Source: Paenibacillus agricola (GTDB lineage: Bacteria > Bacillota > Bacilli > Paenibacillales > NBRC-103111). From it: 64,000 bases of DNA. The notes below the pieces were generated by a model that saw only the letters and a list, made by a program, of their open reading frames with translations, did not search any database and was not told where the DNA came from. Below, one piece after another: positions 35,411 to 44,213 of this stretch (its first letter is position 1; the number at the start of each line of letters is the position of its first letter). The stretch lies in contig NZ_JAAOIW010000006.1 in assembly GCF_011440305.1 (NCBI RefSeq), positions 124,001 through 188,000 of the forward strand. Reading direction: 5' to 3'. The translations under genes and the position numbers were made by a program.

Positions 35411-36301
35411 GTGGCTGCTCATATTGATGCCGCAAAGTCGGTAAAGTTGACAGTGATACCGAAAGAAGAATCGCGTCTTTGGATCACTTGGAATGCTTTT
35501 TACCAGAATCGGGTCGCTATGGTTTCATTAATTGTGTTGGTTCTGATTGTGCTATCCTGCCTGTTTGCTCCGATAATTGCACCCTATGGCCCTCTTGACG
35601 GAAAAATAGGTGAAAGACTTCAGCCAATGGGAACGGTGGGACATTTTCTCGGTACGGATGAACAAGGACGCGATTTATGGACGCGTATTTTGTACGGTGG
35701 CCGCTTAAGCTTGATTACGGGCATTCTGCCTGTAATCATCGCGGCTTGTATTGGTGGATTCCTTGGAGTCATCGCAGGCTATTTCGGAGGCATTATTAAT
35801 ACGTTAATCATGCGGATACTTGATATCTTTTATTCGTTTCCGGTCGTCTTGTTGGCAATTGGTATATCCTCGGCATTAGGCCAAGGTATGAACAATATCA
35901 TTATCTCGATTTCGATTGTGTTCATTCCGCCCATTGCGCGGATTGCCGAATCTGCTGTAAAGGCGGTGATGGCGGAGGAATTCATCGAAGCCGCCAGGTC
36001 CAGCGGTGCCCATGCTTTCGCGATTATCCGCTATCATGTTCTATCGAACGTATTCAGCAAAATATTTGTATACAGCACGACGCAGATCAGCATCAGTCTG
36101 GTGTTGGCCTCCGGTTTAAGCTTCCTCGGATTGGGAGTATCACCGCCGGACGCAGAATGGGGTATTATGCTGAACAGCCTTAAGCAGCAAATCTTCATTG
36201 ATCCCATTGTTACGGTAATTCCGGGTGCATTTATTTTTCTTACGGCGTTAACGGTTAATCTGTCAGCGGACGGATTGCGGGATGCCTGGGAAACGAAGTG
36301 A
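35411..36301 (+). CDS. ABC transporter permease, DppC/OppC type
   Basis: A 296-residue permease with NRVAMVSLIVLVLIVLSCLFAPI as first helix, the conserved FLGTDEQGRDLWTRILYGGRLSL and the EAA loop EFIEAARSSGAHAFAIIRYHVLSN. GTG start behind AAGGAGGAGAAGG. Partner of the DppB-type permease encoded 13 bp upstream. Confidence 0.9.
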   Translation: MAAHIDAAKSVKLTVIPKEESRLWITWNAFYQNRVAMVSLIVLVLIVLSCLFAPIIAPYGPLDGKIGERLQPMGTVGHFLGTDEQGRDLWTRILYGGRLSLITGILPVIIAACIGGFLGVIAGYFGGIINTLIMRILDIFYSFPVVLLAIGISSALGQGMNNIIISISIVFIPPIARIAESAVKAVMAEEFIEAARSSGAHAFAIIRYHVLSNVFSKIFVYSTTQISISLVLASGLSFLGLGVSPPDAEWGIMLNSLKQQIFIDPIVTVIPGAFIFLTALTVNLSADGLRDAWETK

Positions 36302-36317
36302 AAAGGAGGAATGCTGC

Positions 36318-37337
36318 GTGAAGCCCATATTGGAGGTTGTTAACCTAAATAAAGAATTTCCTGTCAAGGGGATGTGGTGGCAAACAAAAGGCGCTGTTTC
36401 TGCTGTCAAGGATGTCTCGTTATCTTTGAAACCGCAGGGAACCCTAGGGATCGTAGGAGAATCCGGCTGCGGTAAATCGACATTAGCTCGTTTAATATTA
36501 AGGTTGATTGAGCCGGATTCAGGAGAAGTTCGACTGCGGGGGGATGATATTTTACCTTACAAAGGCTCAAAGCTCCTGCAGGTCCGAAAAAATATGCAAA
36601 TGGTTTTCCAAAACCCGTATTCCTCCCTTAATCCCAAAATGACGCTGCTTGAAAATGTGGCCTTTAATTTATATGTAAACGGGGTATCCAAGCACGACGC
36701 GAGAAAGAAGGCCCATCATTATCTGGAGGCCGTAGGATTGCCGAAGGCTTTCGCTGAGCGTTATCCGGGCAGTCTTAGTGGAGGGCAAAGACAGCGAGTG
36801 GCGATTGCCAGAGCGCTTGTGCTTGAACCGGACATTATTATTGCTGACGAGGCTGTTTCTGCCTTGGACAAATCCGTACAGGCCCAAGTTTTAAACCTGT
36901 TTCAGGATCTGAAAAAAGAGTTTTCGCTTTCCTTGCTATTCATCTCGCATGATTTAAATGTAGTGGAATATATGAGCGATGAAGTTATGGTGATGTATCT
37001 GGGAACCGTGGTGGAGAAGGGCTCTGCCCAACAAATGTATGCCCATCCTTACCACCCCTATACACAGGCGTTGCTCCATTCTGCACCCTCGATGGATGTT
37101 GGAAGCCCGGCGGTACATAAACATTTCGATATCAAGGGGGAGCTTCCCAGTCCTATGAATCCGCCTTCCGGCTGCCGGTTTCGAACGCGTTGTCCATACG
37201 CCGAGGAACGGTGTGCCCAGTCCGCTCCTCCGATGGTGGAAGTGAGTCCTGGCTATGAGGTTGCTTGTTTTCTGTATGAAACCGGACACGATAGAGAGAA
37301 GGTCAGCCATGGTACGGGATACACCGTCGACAATTAA
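36318..37337 (+). CDS. ABC transporter ATP-binding protein, DppF/OppF type
   Basis: A 339-residue ATPase with Walker [10 protein letters not shown]-loop MVFQNPYSSLNPK, signature LSGGQRQR, Walker B IIIADEAVSALDKS (DEA instead of the usual DEP) and H-loop FISHDLNVV. The C-terminus has GCRFRTRCPYAEERC. The GTG at 36318 follows AAGGAGG by 8 nt. Its 3' end overlaps the amidase start by 29 bp, which implies coupled translation. Confidence 0.9.
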   Translation: MKPILEVVNLNKEFPVKGMWWQTKGAVSAVKDVSLSLKPQGTLGIVGESGCGKSTLARLILRLIEPDSGEVRLRGDDILPYKGSKLLQVRKNMQMVFQNPYSSLNPKMTLLENVAFNLYVNGVSKHDARKKAHHYLEAVGLPKAFAERYPGSLSGGQRQRVAIARALVLEPDIIIADEAVSALDKSVQAQVLNLFQDLKKEFSLSLLFISHDLNVVEYMSDEVMVMYLGTVVEKGSAQQMYAHPYHPYTQALLHSAPSMDVGSPAVHKHFDIKGELPSPMNPPSGCRFRTRCPYAEERCAQSAPPMVEVSPGYEVACFLYETGHDREKVSHGTGYTVDN

Positions 37338-38748
37338 AGAAACGGCAGCGCTTATACAAAGCAGGCAGCTTTCTCCTGTGGAGTTATTAACTGATAGCTT
37401 GGAGCGAATCAGTAAGTATGAACCTGTGTTGAATACATTTATTTGCGTTATGGCAGATGAGGCTATGGAACAGGCCAAGCTTGCTGAAATGGCGATTATG
37501 TCTGGGAATTATAAGGGCCTCCTTCATGGGATCCCCCTATCCATAAAGGATATTATTGCTTATGCTGATGTCCCGATGACGAATGGATCTAGGGTTGCTC
37601 CTGATCATATGCCTCCCTACCATGCCACTGTTACTCGGAAATTAATCGATGCGGGAGCAGTTGTTGTGGGCAAAGCACATCTGTTCGAATATGCGTTTCT
37701 GGCAGCCCATCCTCATTATGGATGGACGAAAAACCCATGGGATATTAAACGGATCACTGGCGGGTCCAGCTCCGGGTCGGCTGCGGGCGTGCAGGCAGGG
37801 TTCGTGCTCGGTTCGATTGGTACGGACACGGGAGGATCCATACGAATGCCGGCAAGCTTATGCGGCGTTGTCGGTTTGAAGCCCACTTTTGGACGTGTAA
37901 GCCGATATGGGGTAACGCCGTTATCGATGACATTGGATCATGTCGGACCGCTGGCGAGAACTTGCGTGGATGCGGCTATTCTATTGCAAACCATGGCAGG
38001 GTACGATCCCAAGGACGAAAGCAGTTATCAGGAGTTGTCATGGAAGGGGAATCAATTCCTTCAACTGGATTCTTTACAGGGTAAGAAATTGGGTATTCCG
38101 AATGGTTATTACTATGAGAATCTCGATCCAGACGTAAGATTGGTTATTCAGCAAGCTTTAAAGGTGATGGAAAGCCTTGGTGCTGAATTGATACCTGTCG
38201 ATCTGGATAAGCTTCTCGAATCGCGAACGGCGAGCCGCCTCATCTTGAGTTCAGAAGCATACCGTTATCACAAGAAAGACTTAGAAGGCGGTAGGAGCGG
38301 GTACGGAGCGAAATTGCGGCTTTCGCTTGAAATGATGGGTCGGCAGTACTCGGTAGAGGATTATCATCAAGCCTTGATGCTTAGGGAAAAAATGAAGATG
38401 AGGTTTCATGCGCTCTTCAACCAGGTGGATGCGATTATTACGCCGACAATGTCGGCTGTTGCTCTTAGTAAGATAGCGCATGACAATGCGCTCCCATTCT
38501 CGCAGCCCAATTTTACTTCAATTGCTAATTATGTGGGTTTACCCGCTATAACGATTCCGGCCGGTTTTTCATCCGATCACTTGCCTATAGGCTTACAACT
38601 AATAGGGGCTCCTTTTGACGAAGGAGGGATTCTAACCATTGGTCATGTCTATGAGAAGTCGGTTCAATGGCATTCGGAGATACCTGACGAAACCAGCTGG
38701 GTAGTACAGGAGGAATCAACTACGTGGCCAGATGGCAAATCAATCTAG
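37309..38748 (+). CDS. Amidase-signature-family amidohydrolase
   Basis: A 479-residue member of the amidase signature family (GatA/AtzF/6-aminohexanoate-cyclic-dimer hydrolase relatives). The catalytic triad is present: Lys80 in PLSIKDI, the cis-Ser in GGSSSGSAAG (151-160) and the nucleophile Ser177 in TDTGGSIRMPA. It hydrolyses carboxamides in the cytoplasm. Without a gatB gene nearby it is unlikely to be the tRNA amidotransferase subunit; the transporter operon context suggests it acts on the imported compound. The ATG at 37309 lies inside the preceding ATPase gene, behind GAGAAGG. Confidence 0.9.
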   Translation: MVRDTPSTIKETAALIQSRQLSPVELLTDSLERISKYEPVLNTFICVMADEAMEQAKLAEMAIMSGNYKGLLHGIPLSIKDIIAYADVPMTNGSRVAPDHMPPYHATVTRKLIDAGAVVVGKAHLFEYAFLAAHPHYGWTKNPWDIKRITGGSSSGSAAGVQAGFVLGSIGTDTGGSIRMPASLCGVVGLKPTFGRVSRYGVTPLSMTLDHVGPLARTCVDAAILLQTMAGYDPKDESSYQELSWKGNQFLQLDSLQGKKLGIPNGYYYENLDPDVRLVIQQALKVMESLGAELIPVDLDKLLESRTASRLILSSEAYRYHKKDLEGGRSGYGAKLRLSLEMMGRQYSVEDYHQALMLREKMKMRFHALFNQVDAIITPTMSAVALSKIAHDNALPFSQPNFTSIANYVGLPAITIPAGFSSDHLPIGLQLIGAPFDEGGILTIGHVYEKSVQWHSEIPDETSWVVQEESTTWPDGKSI

Positions 38749-39944
38749 CGGTGCTTTGGCTGGGTAATTTTCTGGTAATGATGGGAGCTACGATGGTCGT
38801 TCCTTTCTTACCGCTATATATTCAAGAGCTTGGCATTACAGACAGTCATGAGCTGTCGGTTTGGACAGGCTTTATTTTTGCTGGAAATTTTGCCACTTCG
38901 TTCATCTTCCAGCCGATCTGGGGGAGCTTGGCGGATCGATATGGACGTAAATTTATGCTCCTGCGATCCGGCTTTGGCATGGCGATTGTTATCTCATTAA
39001 TGGGCTTCGTAACAGAGCCTTGGCATTTACTTGCGCTTCGCCTGCTGAATGGTGTCGTATTCGGGTTTAATCCCGCCGCTGCCTCTTTGATAGCTGCTAC
39101 AGCCCCCAAAGAGAGAGTTGGTTTCGCTTTAGGGACGCTGCAGTCGGGAATGGTTGCAGGCACGTTCTTGGGACCGCTAATCGGCGGACTTCTTCAGGAG
39201 TGGATCGGCTTTCGCCCGATATTTTGGTTGACTGGTGGACTAATGGTGCTGGCTTCGCTCCTTGCAATGATCACGGTCAAGGACCCGTTCAATGCCAAGG
39301 CCGCAGCAGCGCAGCCGCAAACGACGATTTATCAAGGGTTGTTAAAGCTATGGAGAATCCCTCAGCTGCCTGCTCTTTTTACAGTGACGATGCTGATTCA
39401 GTTCGCCATGCTGTGCTCTTTGCCGCAAATCCCGATATTCGTGCAAGAGCTTTATAAGAACGGGCCGTTTTTAGCCTTTATCGTTGGGCTGGTCAGTTCG
39501 GTTATGGGTATCTCGAATATGATTGCAGCTCCACTGCTGGGTCGGCTGGGTGACAGGCTTGGACCGGAACGAGTGCTGCTGTTCACGCTGATTGGGACCG
39601 GACTTTTGTTTATCCCACAGGCATTGGTGACGGATGTCTGGCAACTGCTTATCGTCAGGTTTGTGCTTGGTCTTTTTATGGGCGGCCTGCTGCCTTCGGT
39701 TAGCACATTAATTAAGCATTATACGCCAGAGGGGATGGAGAGCCGTGCGTTCAGTCTCAACAGCAGTTCGCTAAGCTTTGGCAATATGTTAGGTCCAATT
39801 GTCGGTGGGTTTTTGTCGGGTTGGATTTCGATTCGTGGTCTTTTTCTGCTCGCTACCGTGCTATTCCTTGGTAATGCTGCTTGGGTAAGCGTGACTATGT
39901 TTATTAAAGCGCCGGATAAATCAAACAAACCCATGCCTGAGTAA
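38724..39944 (+). CDS. MFS transporter (multidrug/siderophore exporter-like)
   Basis: A 406-residue, 12-helix major facilitator. The loop LADRYGRKFMLLRSGFG is the typical motif A, and QSGMVAGTFLGPLIGGLLQEW is motif C of drug/H+ antiporters, indicating export. The GTG start lies inside the amidase gene (25-bp overlap) behind GGAGG. A final exporter in an import-and-cleave operon may expel an unused or toxic cleavage product. Confidence 0.88.
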   Translation: MARWQINLAVLWLGNFLVMMGATMVVPFLPLYIQELGITDSHELSVWTGFIFAGNFATSFIFQPIWGSLADRYGRKFMLLRSGFGMAIVISLMGFVTEPWHLLALRLLNGVVFGFNPAAASLIAATAPKERVGFALGTLQSGMVAGTFLGPLIGGLLQEWIGFRPIFWLTGGLMVLASLLAMITVKDPFNAKAAAAQPQTTIYQGLLKLWRIPQLPALFTVTMLIQFAMLCSLPQIPIFVQELYKNGPFLAFIVGLVSSVMGISNMIAAPLLGRLGDRLGPERVLLFTLIGTGLLFIPQALVTDVWQLLIVRFVLGLFMGGLLPSVSTLIKHYTPEGMESRAFSLNSSSLSFGNMLGPIVGGFLSGWISIRGLFLLATVLFLGNAAWVSVTMFIKAPDKSNKPMPE

Positions 39945-39964
39945 GCTGGAGATTGGGGAAGCCT

Positions 39965-40114
39965 ATGATCATTCATGTGAGAACTATGAATATGGTGCAA
40001 AAGAATGCGGAGCTTATGTATACGGACACGATGGAGGATGTAGCCTATTCAACTGAGTCTCTAGCGGAACTGGCTGAGGCTATGCTGAGCAGGCTGCCAA
40101 GATTCAAGCTGTAA
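39965..40114 (+). CDS. Small hypothetical protein (49 residues)
   Basis: A short reading frame from ATG 39965 to TAA 40114 begins MIIHVRTMNM and ends SRLPRFKL. GGGGAAG lies 4-10 nt before the ATG. It starts 20 bp after the MFS stop and ends just before the operon terminator, so it would be the last gene of this transcript. It is acidic and helical in the middle (ESLAELAEAML). No family recognised; it may be a small regulatory peptide or a chance frame. Confidence 0.4.
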   Translation: MIIHVRTMNMVQKNAELMYTDTMEDVAYSTESLAELAEAMLSRLPRFKL

Positions 40115-40136
40115 GCACTAATCATTTTTTTCATAA

Positions 40137-40182
40137 AAGAGGCTGTCCCCAAAGTCAAATGACTAAGGGACAGCCTTTTTTA
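40137..40182 (+). terminator. Terminator of the transporter-amidase-MFS operon
   Basis: GGCTGTCCC (40141-40149) pairs with GGGACAGCC (40167-40175), with an inner AGTCA/TGACT stem, flanked by AAAAGA on the left and TTTTTTATTT on the right. Confidence 0.92.
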
Positions 40183-40288
40183 TTTACTAGCTTACCGCAT
40201 AAAATATTTATATTAATTAATACTACTACCTAAGGAAGATCTGTTGATCTACTTATGAAAAACTAATAAGCTCATAAGGAGAAACTTT

Positions 40289-40879
40289 ATGCAAGAAATC
40301 GATCAATTAAACCAAAGAGCTAATACTATGGAAATGGAATGGTGGTTGACCCATGACCTATTCTCATTACAGTGGTGGATTATCGTCATTGTTAATTTGG
40401 CTTTTATTGGCTTACTTCTTTTCTTTATAGATCGAAACAGGACTATGACAATTTTATTGGCATTTCTGGTCGGATTTTCGCTTGTTGGTTTCGTTGATCA
40501 AACAGGTAAGTTTTTTCGATTTTGGTCATATCCCCATCAGTTCTTACCATTTTCGGAAAACTTTAATGCGGTGGACTTTTTTGCAATCCCGATTATGTTT
40601 ACGCTTATTTATCAAAGATTTGGTACGTGGAGAGCTTATCTAATCGCTGCTGTTGTTTTTTCATTGCTTAGTTCTTACATCGGAGAACCGATTTTTGTTT
40701 TTCTTGACATCTATAAGCTGGATAATTGGACGTACACGAAATCTTTCTTTGCCTTGTGTGTGATGTCGGTCTTCTTGAAAGCAATGGTTGATTGGATGGT
40801 GGGGAAAAGAGAACAAGTTCATACTGATACAGATCACAAGGTCGCTTTTAGCTTCTTTAAAAGCAAGCAGAAAGTATAA
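40289..40879 (+). CDS. CBO0543-type integral membrane protein
   Basis: A 196-residue membrane protein with about five hydrophobic helices (SLQWWIIVIVNLAFIGLLLFFI at the start, then TILLAFLVGFSLVGFVDQTGKF). The WWLTHDLFSLQWW start and the VDFFAIPIMFTLIYQRF and YIGEPIFVFLDIYKLDNW phrases match the uncharacterised CBO0543 family common in Bacillales. Function unknown. AAGGAG lies 8 nt before ATG. It stands alone and is more AT-rich than the preceding operon. Confidence 0.75.
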   Translation: MQEIDQLNQRANTMEMEWWLTHDLFSLQWWIIVIVNLAFIGLLLFFIDRNRTMTILLAFLVGFSLVGFVDQTGKFFRFWSYPHQFLPFSENFNAVDFFAIPIMFTLIYQRFGTWRAYLIAAVVFSLLSSYIGEPIFVFLDIYKLDNWTYTKSFFALCVMSVFLKAMVDWMVGKREQVHTDTDHKVAFSFFKSKQKV

Positions 40880-40917
40880 CCAAACAATGAACAAAGGTTG
40901 TATGGTTACACCTTTCT

Positions 40918-41109
40918 TTAACGAATTTTGCAGGTATTGCGGCCGAGTAGCTGATTAATGGCGCATTTTTGAGCCAGTCCTGTAAATAAGAACGGAACTG
41001 CGAACAATCCGGTTAGTTTCCAGTACCCAGGCAAGAAATAAAATAACGACAACAGTGCTAAACCCAGAACAATACGAATAAATCGATCTACGCCGCCAAC
41101 ATTTTTCAT
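40918..41109 (-). CDS. DUF2892-family (YgaP transmembrane domain-like) protein
   Basis: A 63-residue membrane protein starting MKNVGGVDRFIRIVLG, the family signature, with two helices and the closing CAINQLLGRNTC, where the two Cys residues are conserved. In YgaP this segment follows a rhodanese domain; stand-alone copies often sit beside Crp/Fnr regulators and sulfur-handling genes. Here a Crp/Fnr gene lies 150 bp upstream on the same strand, consistent with that grouping. TGGAGG lies 9 nt before ATG. Confidence 0.85.
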   Translation of the reverse strand: MKNVGGVDRFIRIVLGLALLSLFYFLPGYWKLTGLFAVPFLFTGLAQKCAINQLLGRNTCKIR

Positions 41110-41259
41110 AATCTAATTCCTCCATATGATTTCATTTGGTTTATCGAGTTCCTAAGTACGATAATAGCAAATGAAAATAGGGGAAACCGTAACTTTGTCA
41201 CATACCGATAAAATAATTGTATTTGGCGGCAGTAAGAATGGTCAAGAGACCTGCTGCGG

Positions 41260-41934
41260 CTATAGCTCGATATATTTTTTAAGCTCTTGGCGCTTTATTT
41301 GATAGATGCGGCCCCTGGATAATCGCAGCAGACCTTCGTTCTCAAGCGATTTCAGCGTCCGGCTGATCACTTCGCGAGCTGTTCCGAGCTCTATGGACAT
41401 GGTACCATGTGTCATGTCAAGGGAGGTAGCTCCGTCTTCAGTCATCTGTACAATAAATTCCGCTATTCGTCCGCGAATCGATTTGAAATTGATGCTATCC
41501 AGCAGATTGGACATAATAATTAGTCTTTTGGCAAACATTTTGAAAATAAACTGGCGAAAGCTTTTATAACGGTCCATCCAGTCTCTAAAGACGTAAACAG
41601 GAATAGCCAGCGCTACGCCTGGCTCCTCGGTGCATGCAGAGGCTTCATATTCACTTTCGCCTAGAATGCTGGCCATCATCAGAGGGCAACACTCCCCGCT
41701 ATGGATCCGATACAGGGTGACCTCTCTGCCGCTTCCGCTGATTTTAAACATTCTTACCGTTCCTTCCAGTAATAAAACCGCATGCTGAAGGAAATGCCCC
41801 TCCTCAATTACGTGGCTAGGCTGAAATTTCACAATGGCTATGCCCTCAGCACTCCAGTCCTCCAAGGATATATCAGACAAGCTGGGAAACAGTGAAACAA
41901 TATGAGGGACTTGATCGAGTACGGCAGAGGACAT
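41260..41934 (-). CDS. Crp/Fnr-family transcriptional regulator
   Basis: A 224-residue regulator. Residues about 20-130 are a cyclic-nucleotide-binding-like domain (VIEEGHFLQHAVLLLEGTVRMFKISGSGREVTLYRIHSGE) and 150-224 a Crp helix-turn-helix (MSIELGTAREVISRTLKSLENEGLL). It lacks the N-terminal four-Cys cluster of FNR, so it is not a classical oxygen sensor; a Cys pair in SGECCPLMM and a third in SACTEEP could sense redox state. Relatives control anaerobic or sulfide responses. The ATG at 41934 has AAGGAAGG 9 nt upstream. The DUF2892 gene lies downstream. Confidence 0.9.
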   Translation of the reverse strand: MSSAVLDQVPHIVSLFPSLSDISLEDWSAEGIAIVKFQPSHVIEEGHFLQHAVLLLEGTVRMFKISGSGREVTLYRIHSGECCPLMMASILGESEYEASACTEEPGVALAIPVYVFRDWMDRYKSFRQFIFKMFAKRLIIMSNLLDSINFKSIRGRIAEFIVQMTEDGATSLDMTHGTMSIELGTAREVISRTLKSLENEGLLRLSRGRIYQIKRQELKKYIEL

Positions 41935-42047
41935 GAGTACCATCCTTCCTTGTAATTTCAGTACAGCTTAGTTGGACATTATAGCAGGCAAAATCGGCAT
42001 ATGCAATTCTACAAACTTCTTCCATCACTGGGTTCAATGCTCGCATC

Positions 42048-42617
42048 TTAATAATCTAGTAGGCGCCCATTATCGTGCCACTGACCGTACATTTTGTTTT
42101 CTCCAGTGTTTGTTATGAATTTGTCTAATCTGCTCCTAAATAAATCTGGCTGATTCTTATTGCTTTGTATCGTGTCGATCCGAACTCTTGTATAAAGATC
42201 TGGAAATGCCATAAAATTCGCATATACTTGCTTTTCCACTTTTAGCCTTTGCTCTATTTCCCTATCTATTCTAAAAGAATCGTGGTCCATTTCAGGAAGC
42301 GCCTTTCTTCCTTCGTCTCTCATTAACCCCAACTTTTCGAGGCGGCGGACACGTTCTTTATTCAATTCAGTCCATGAACTTTTTTTGCTTCTAGGAGACA
42401 GTCTCTGCGCCAGCTCAGTTTCAGATATTTTCATTTTGACTCCATCGATCCATCCAAAGCACAAAGCTTCCTCGACCGCGTCCAAATATAGCAACGTATC
42501 TGGGTTGGGCGTCATACTAACCAAGACCCAGCAAGATTTTTCAGTCTTACAATTTTCCAGTAGCCAAATCCTCAAATCTTCTCTCGACTTTACTGGAATT
42601 AGAATTTCAATTTCCAT
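42048..42617 (-). CDS. YdeI/OmpD-associated-family protein
   Basis: A 189-residue soluble protein of the YdeI family: LRIWLLENCKTEKSCWV at the N-terminus, then YLDAVEEALCFGWIDGVKMKI and QRLSPRSKKSSWTELNKERVRRLEKLGLM, which are the conserved blocks. Family members are linked to resistance to polymyxin or bacteriocins in a few bacteria, mostly by annotation. AAAGGAG is 14 nt before ATG, a rather long distance. Stand-alone gene; role uncertain. Confidence 0.85.
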   Translation of the reverse strand: MEIEILIPVKSREDLRIWLLENCKTEKSCWVLVSMTPNPDTLLYLDAVEEALCFGWIDGVKMKISETELAQRLSPRSKKSSWTELNKERVRRLEKLGLMRDEGRKALPEMDHDSFRIDREIEQRLKVEKQVYANFMAFPDLYTRVRIDTIQSNKNQPDLFRSRLDKFITNTGENKMYGQWHDNGRLLDY

Positions 42618-42697
42618 AGATAAATTACATTCTCCTTTCTAAATGATACCTACACTGCAATAATAGCAAAGGCGACTAATTTATCTGACGTCAGAGA

Positions 42698-43213
42698 TTA
42701 AATGGATTCCACAGGTTGCTGATACCAAAAAAGTGTATAATCGTTCATCGTGGATGCGTGACCCAGCTGGCGCAGCATGGTCGAAATATTGCCTCGGTGG
42801 TAGGTACCGTGGTTGACCGTTTGCAGGACAATTTCCGATAATCGAGTGTTGCGCGTTCCGGCGTACGGATTCTCGAGCACAATGGTTTGCTCCAAGTCGT
42901 CTTGGCTTCGGAACCATGCTCTGTATTCTTCCGCTAACTCACTAAAGGCATTCGCGAATTCATCAACAGCGTACCGAAGTGCTTCTTGTTGAAGTGGAAG
43001 GCACGCTTCCAGCGCCTTGGGCATACTGGTACCGCTCAGAACCTGAAGCCAACACTTGTCGATCGTATAGATATGCGCGAACGCTTCACCGATGGTGGGA
43101 AACGAGGTGTTTACTTCTTGTTGCAGCACCGAGGACGGGAGCTCCTTGATTCGTCCCAAGAGGGTTTGAGTAGCCCACGCATGGTATTCGAACATTTGTA
43201 ACGGATGATTCAT
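42698..43213 (-). CDS. DinB-family protein
   Basis: A 171-residue four-helix-bundle protein of the DinB/YfiT group. It has FEYHAWATQTLLGRIKELP, GEAFAHIYTIDKCWLQVL and QTVNHGTYHRGNISTMLRQLG. The three His residues that bind a divalent metal are in IYTID/H-poor helix (AFAHIYTID), and in TVNHGTYHRG. Relatives include thiol-dependent transferases. The ATG at 43213 with AAAGGAG 9 nt upstream is preferred over earlier in-frame codons. It follows the WYL regulator gene and is probably its target. Confidence 0.88.
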   Translation of the reverse strand: MNHPLQMFEYHAWATQTLLGRIKELPSSVLQQEVNTSFPTIGEAFAHIYTIDKCWLQVLSGTSMPKALEACLPLQQEALRYAVDEFANAFSELAEEYRAWFRSQDDLEQTIVLENPYAGTRNTRLSEIVLQTVNHGTYHRGNISTMLRQLGHASTMNDYTLFWYQQPVESI

Positions 43214-43275
43214 TTGGATCGTCTCCTTTTGACTTTTCATGGATTTGATTTTGTTCCTGTAGCTATAATATAAAA

Positions 43276-43305
43276 AGATGTATGACAACAGTCTGTCATA
43301 CATCT
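43276..43305. promoter_or_regulatory. Perfect 12-bp-arm palindrome upstream of dinB-like gene
   Basis: AGATGTATGACA (43276-43287), centre ACAGTC, TGTCATACATCT (43294-43305). The right arm runs into the last codons of the WYL regulator gene and the whole dyad is 63 bp before the DinB start codon, overlapping a TTGTCA that could be its -35 box. A regulator binding site is likelier than a terminator since no T-run follows. Confidence 0.6.
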
Positions 43306-44213
43306 TCATAAAGTTTGAGCGCATTTTGAAGCTGTTCTTTTAAGATCCCTCGCAGTGCAGGAGGCTCGAGGACTTCTGCTCCACTGCCAAAACCCAGCAG
43401 AATTGTCCAAAGCCATCGTGCTTCCAATGGTTGATAAACAGGAATTCGCATCGTCATGCTCTCATCGTCATGAAATTGCTTATCAACCTGATGAAACTGA
43501 TCCATCGCTTCCGCCAAAGCCTCCGTTCCCACCCGGATCACTACATCCTCCAACTGATCTTGCCATTCCTTGTTTGATAAAGCAGCCTCTTCCGGCACCT
43601 CGGAATGCGGCTCGAAGGTTTCCTGTGTCACGAATAAATTCATTAACCGGGACAGTCGGAACTCCCGATAATCTCCCCGAGTTCGGCAAAACCCATAAAT
43701 GTACCAATTACGATGTTTAAAATGAAGCCGCAGCGGTTCCATATTACGGGTCGTTCGTTCATTCTTTGCATCGATATAATCAAAGCGGACGATATTTCGC
43801 TGGGCAATAGCCGTGCGTAAATGACGAAGCGCGTCGGGCTCCGTGCGATGGGTTTCCAAGTCCACGGACAGATTCGTGGCGTGATGCTCCGGTCCAATCG
43901 TCTGCAGTCGTTCAATGGTTCCCTGCGCACGCTTATCTTCAAACACGGTGGAGAGGCTGCTGAGCACGGTGATCAGGGAATTGACATCGTAAGAACCGAG
44001 CAGGCTTTTATCCATTTTGTATCCGTCCATGATGCCATATCCGCCATTCGTTCCCTGGTACGATACGACCGGGAAGCCCGCGGCACAGATCACATCGATA
44101 TCCCGATAAATGGTTCTTTGGGAAACTTGAAACTCTTCAGCCAGCATGGAGGCAGACAAAACATCGTGATTTAGCAGTTTGTAGATTATGGAGATCAATC
44201 GCTCCAATTTCAT
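43296..44213 (-). CDS. YafY-type HTH/WYL-domain transcriptional regulator
   Basis: A 305-residue regulator with an N-terminal HTH_11 domain (LERLISIIYKLLNHDVLSASMLAEEFQVS, QRTIYRDIDVICAAGFPV), a central WYL domain (NIVRFDYIDAKNERTTRNMEP, RNWYIYGFCRTRGDYREFRLSRL) and the WCX C-terminal extension. WYL proteins respond to nucleic acid damage signals or small ligands. It is followed by the DinB gene with a palindrome between them, a common pairing. ATG preceded by GGCGGGG. Confidence 0.92.
   Translation of the reverse strand: MKLERLISIIYKLLNHDVLSASMLAEEFQVSQRTIYRDIDVICAAGFPVVSYQGTNGGYGIMDGYKMDKSLLGSYDVNSLITVLSSLSTVFEDKRAQGTIERLQTIGPEHHATNLSVDLETHRTEPDALRHLRTAIAQRNIVRFDYIDAKNERTTRNMEPLRLHFKHRNWYIYGFCRTRGDYREFRLSRLMNLFVTQETFEPHSEVPEEAALSNKEWQDQLEDVVIRVGTEALAEAMDQFHQVDKQFHDDESMTMRIPVYQPLEARWLWTILLGFGSGAEVLEPPALRGILKEQLQNALKLYEDV

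Noticed and set aside
37309-38748. Reading the amidase as GatA of the tRNA amidotransferase
   Set aside because: No gatC or gatB gene flanks it, and it is translationally coupled to an ABC transporter ATPase and an MFS exporter.
41160-41230. CRP/FNR-like dyad GTAAC-TTT-GTCAC upstream of the DUF2892 gene
   Set aside because: Arms are short and imperfect and do not fit TGTGA-N6-TCACA or TTGAT-N4-ATCAA, so the match is no better than chance by eye.
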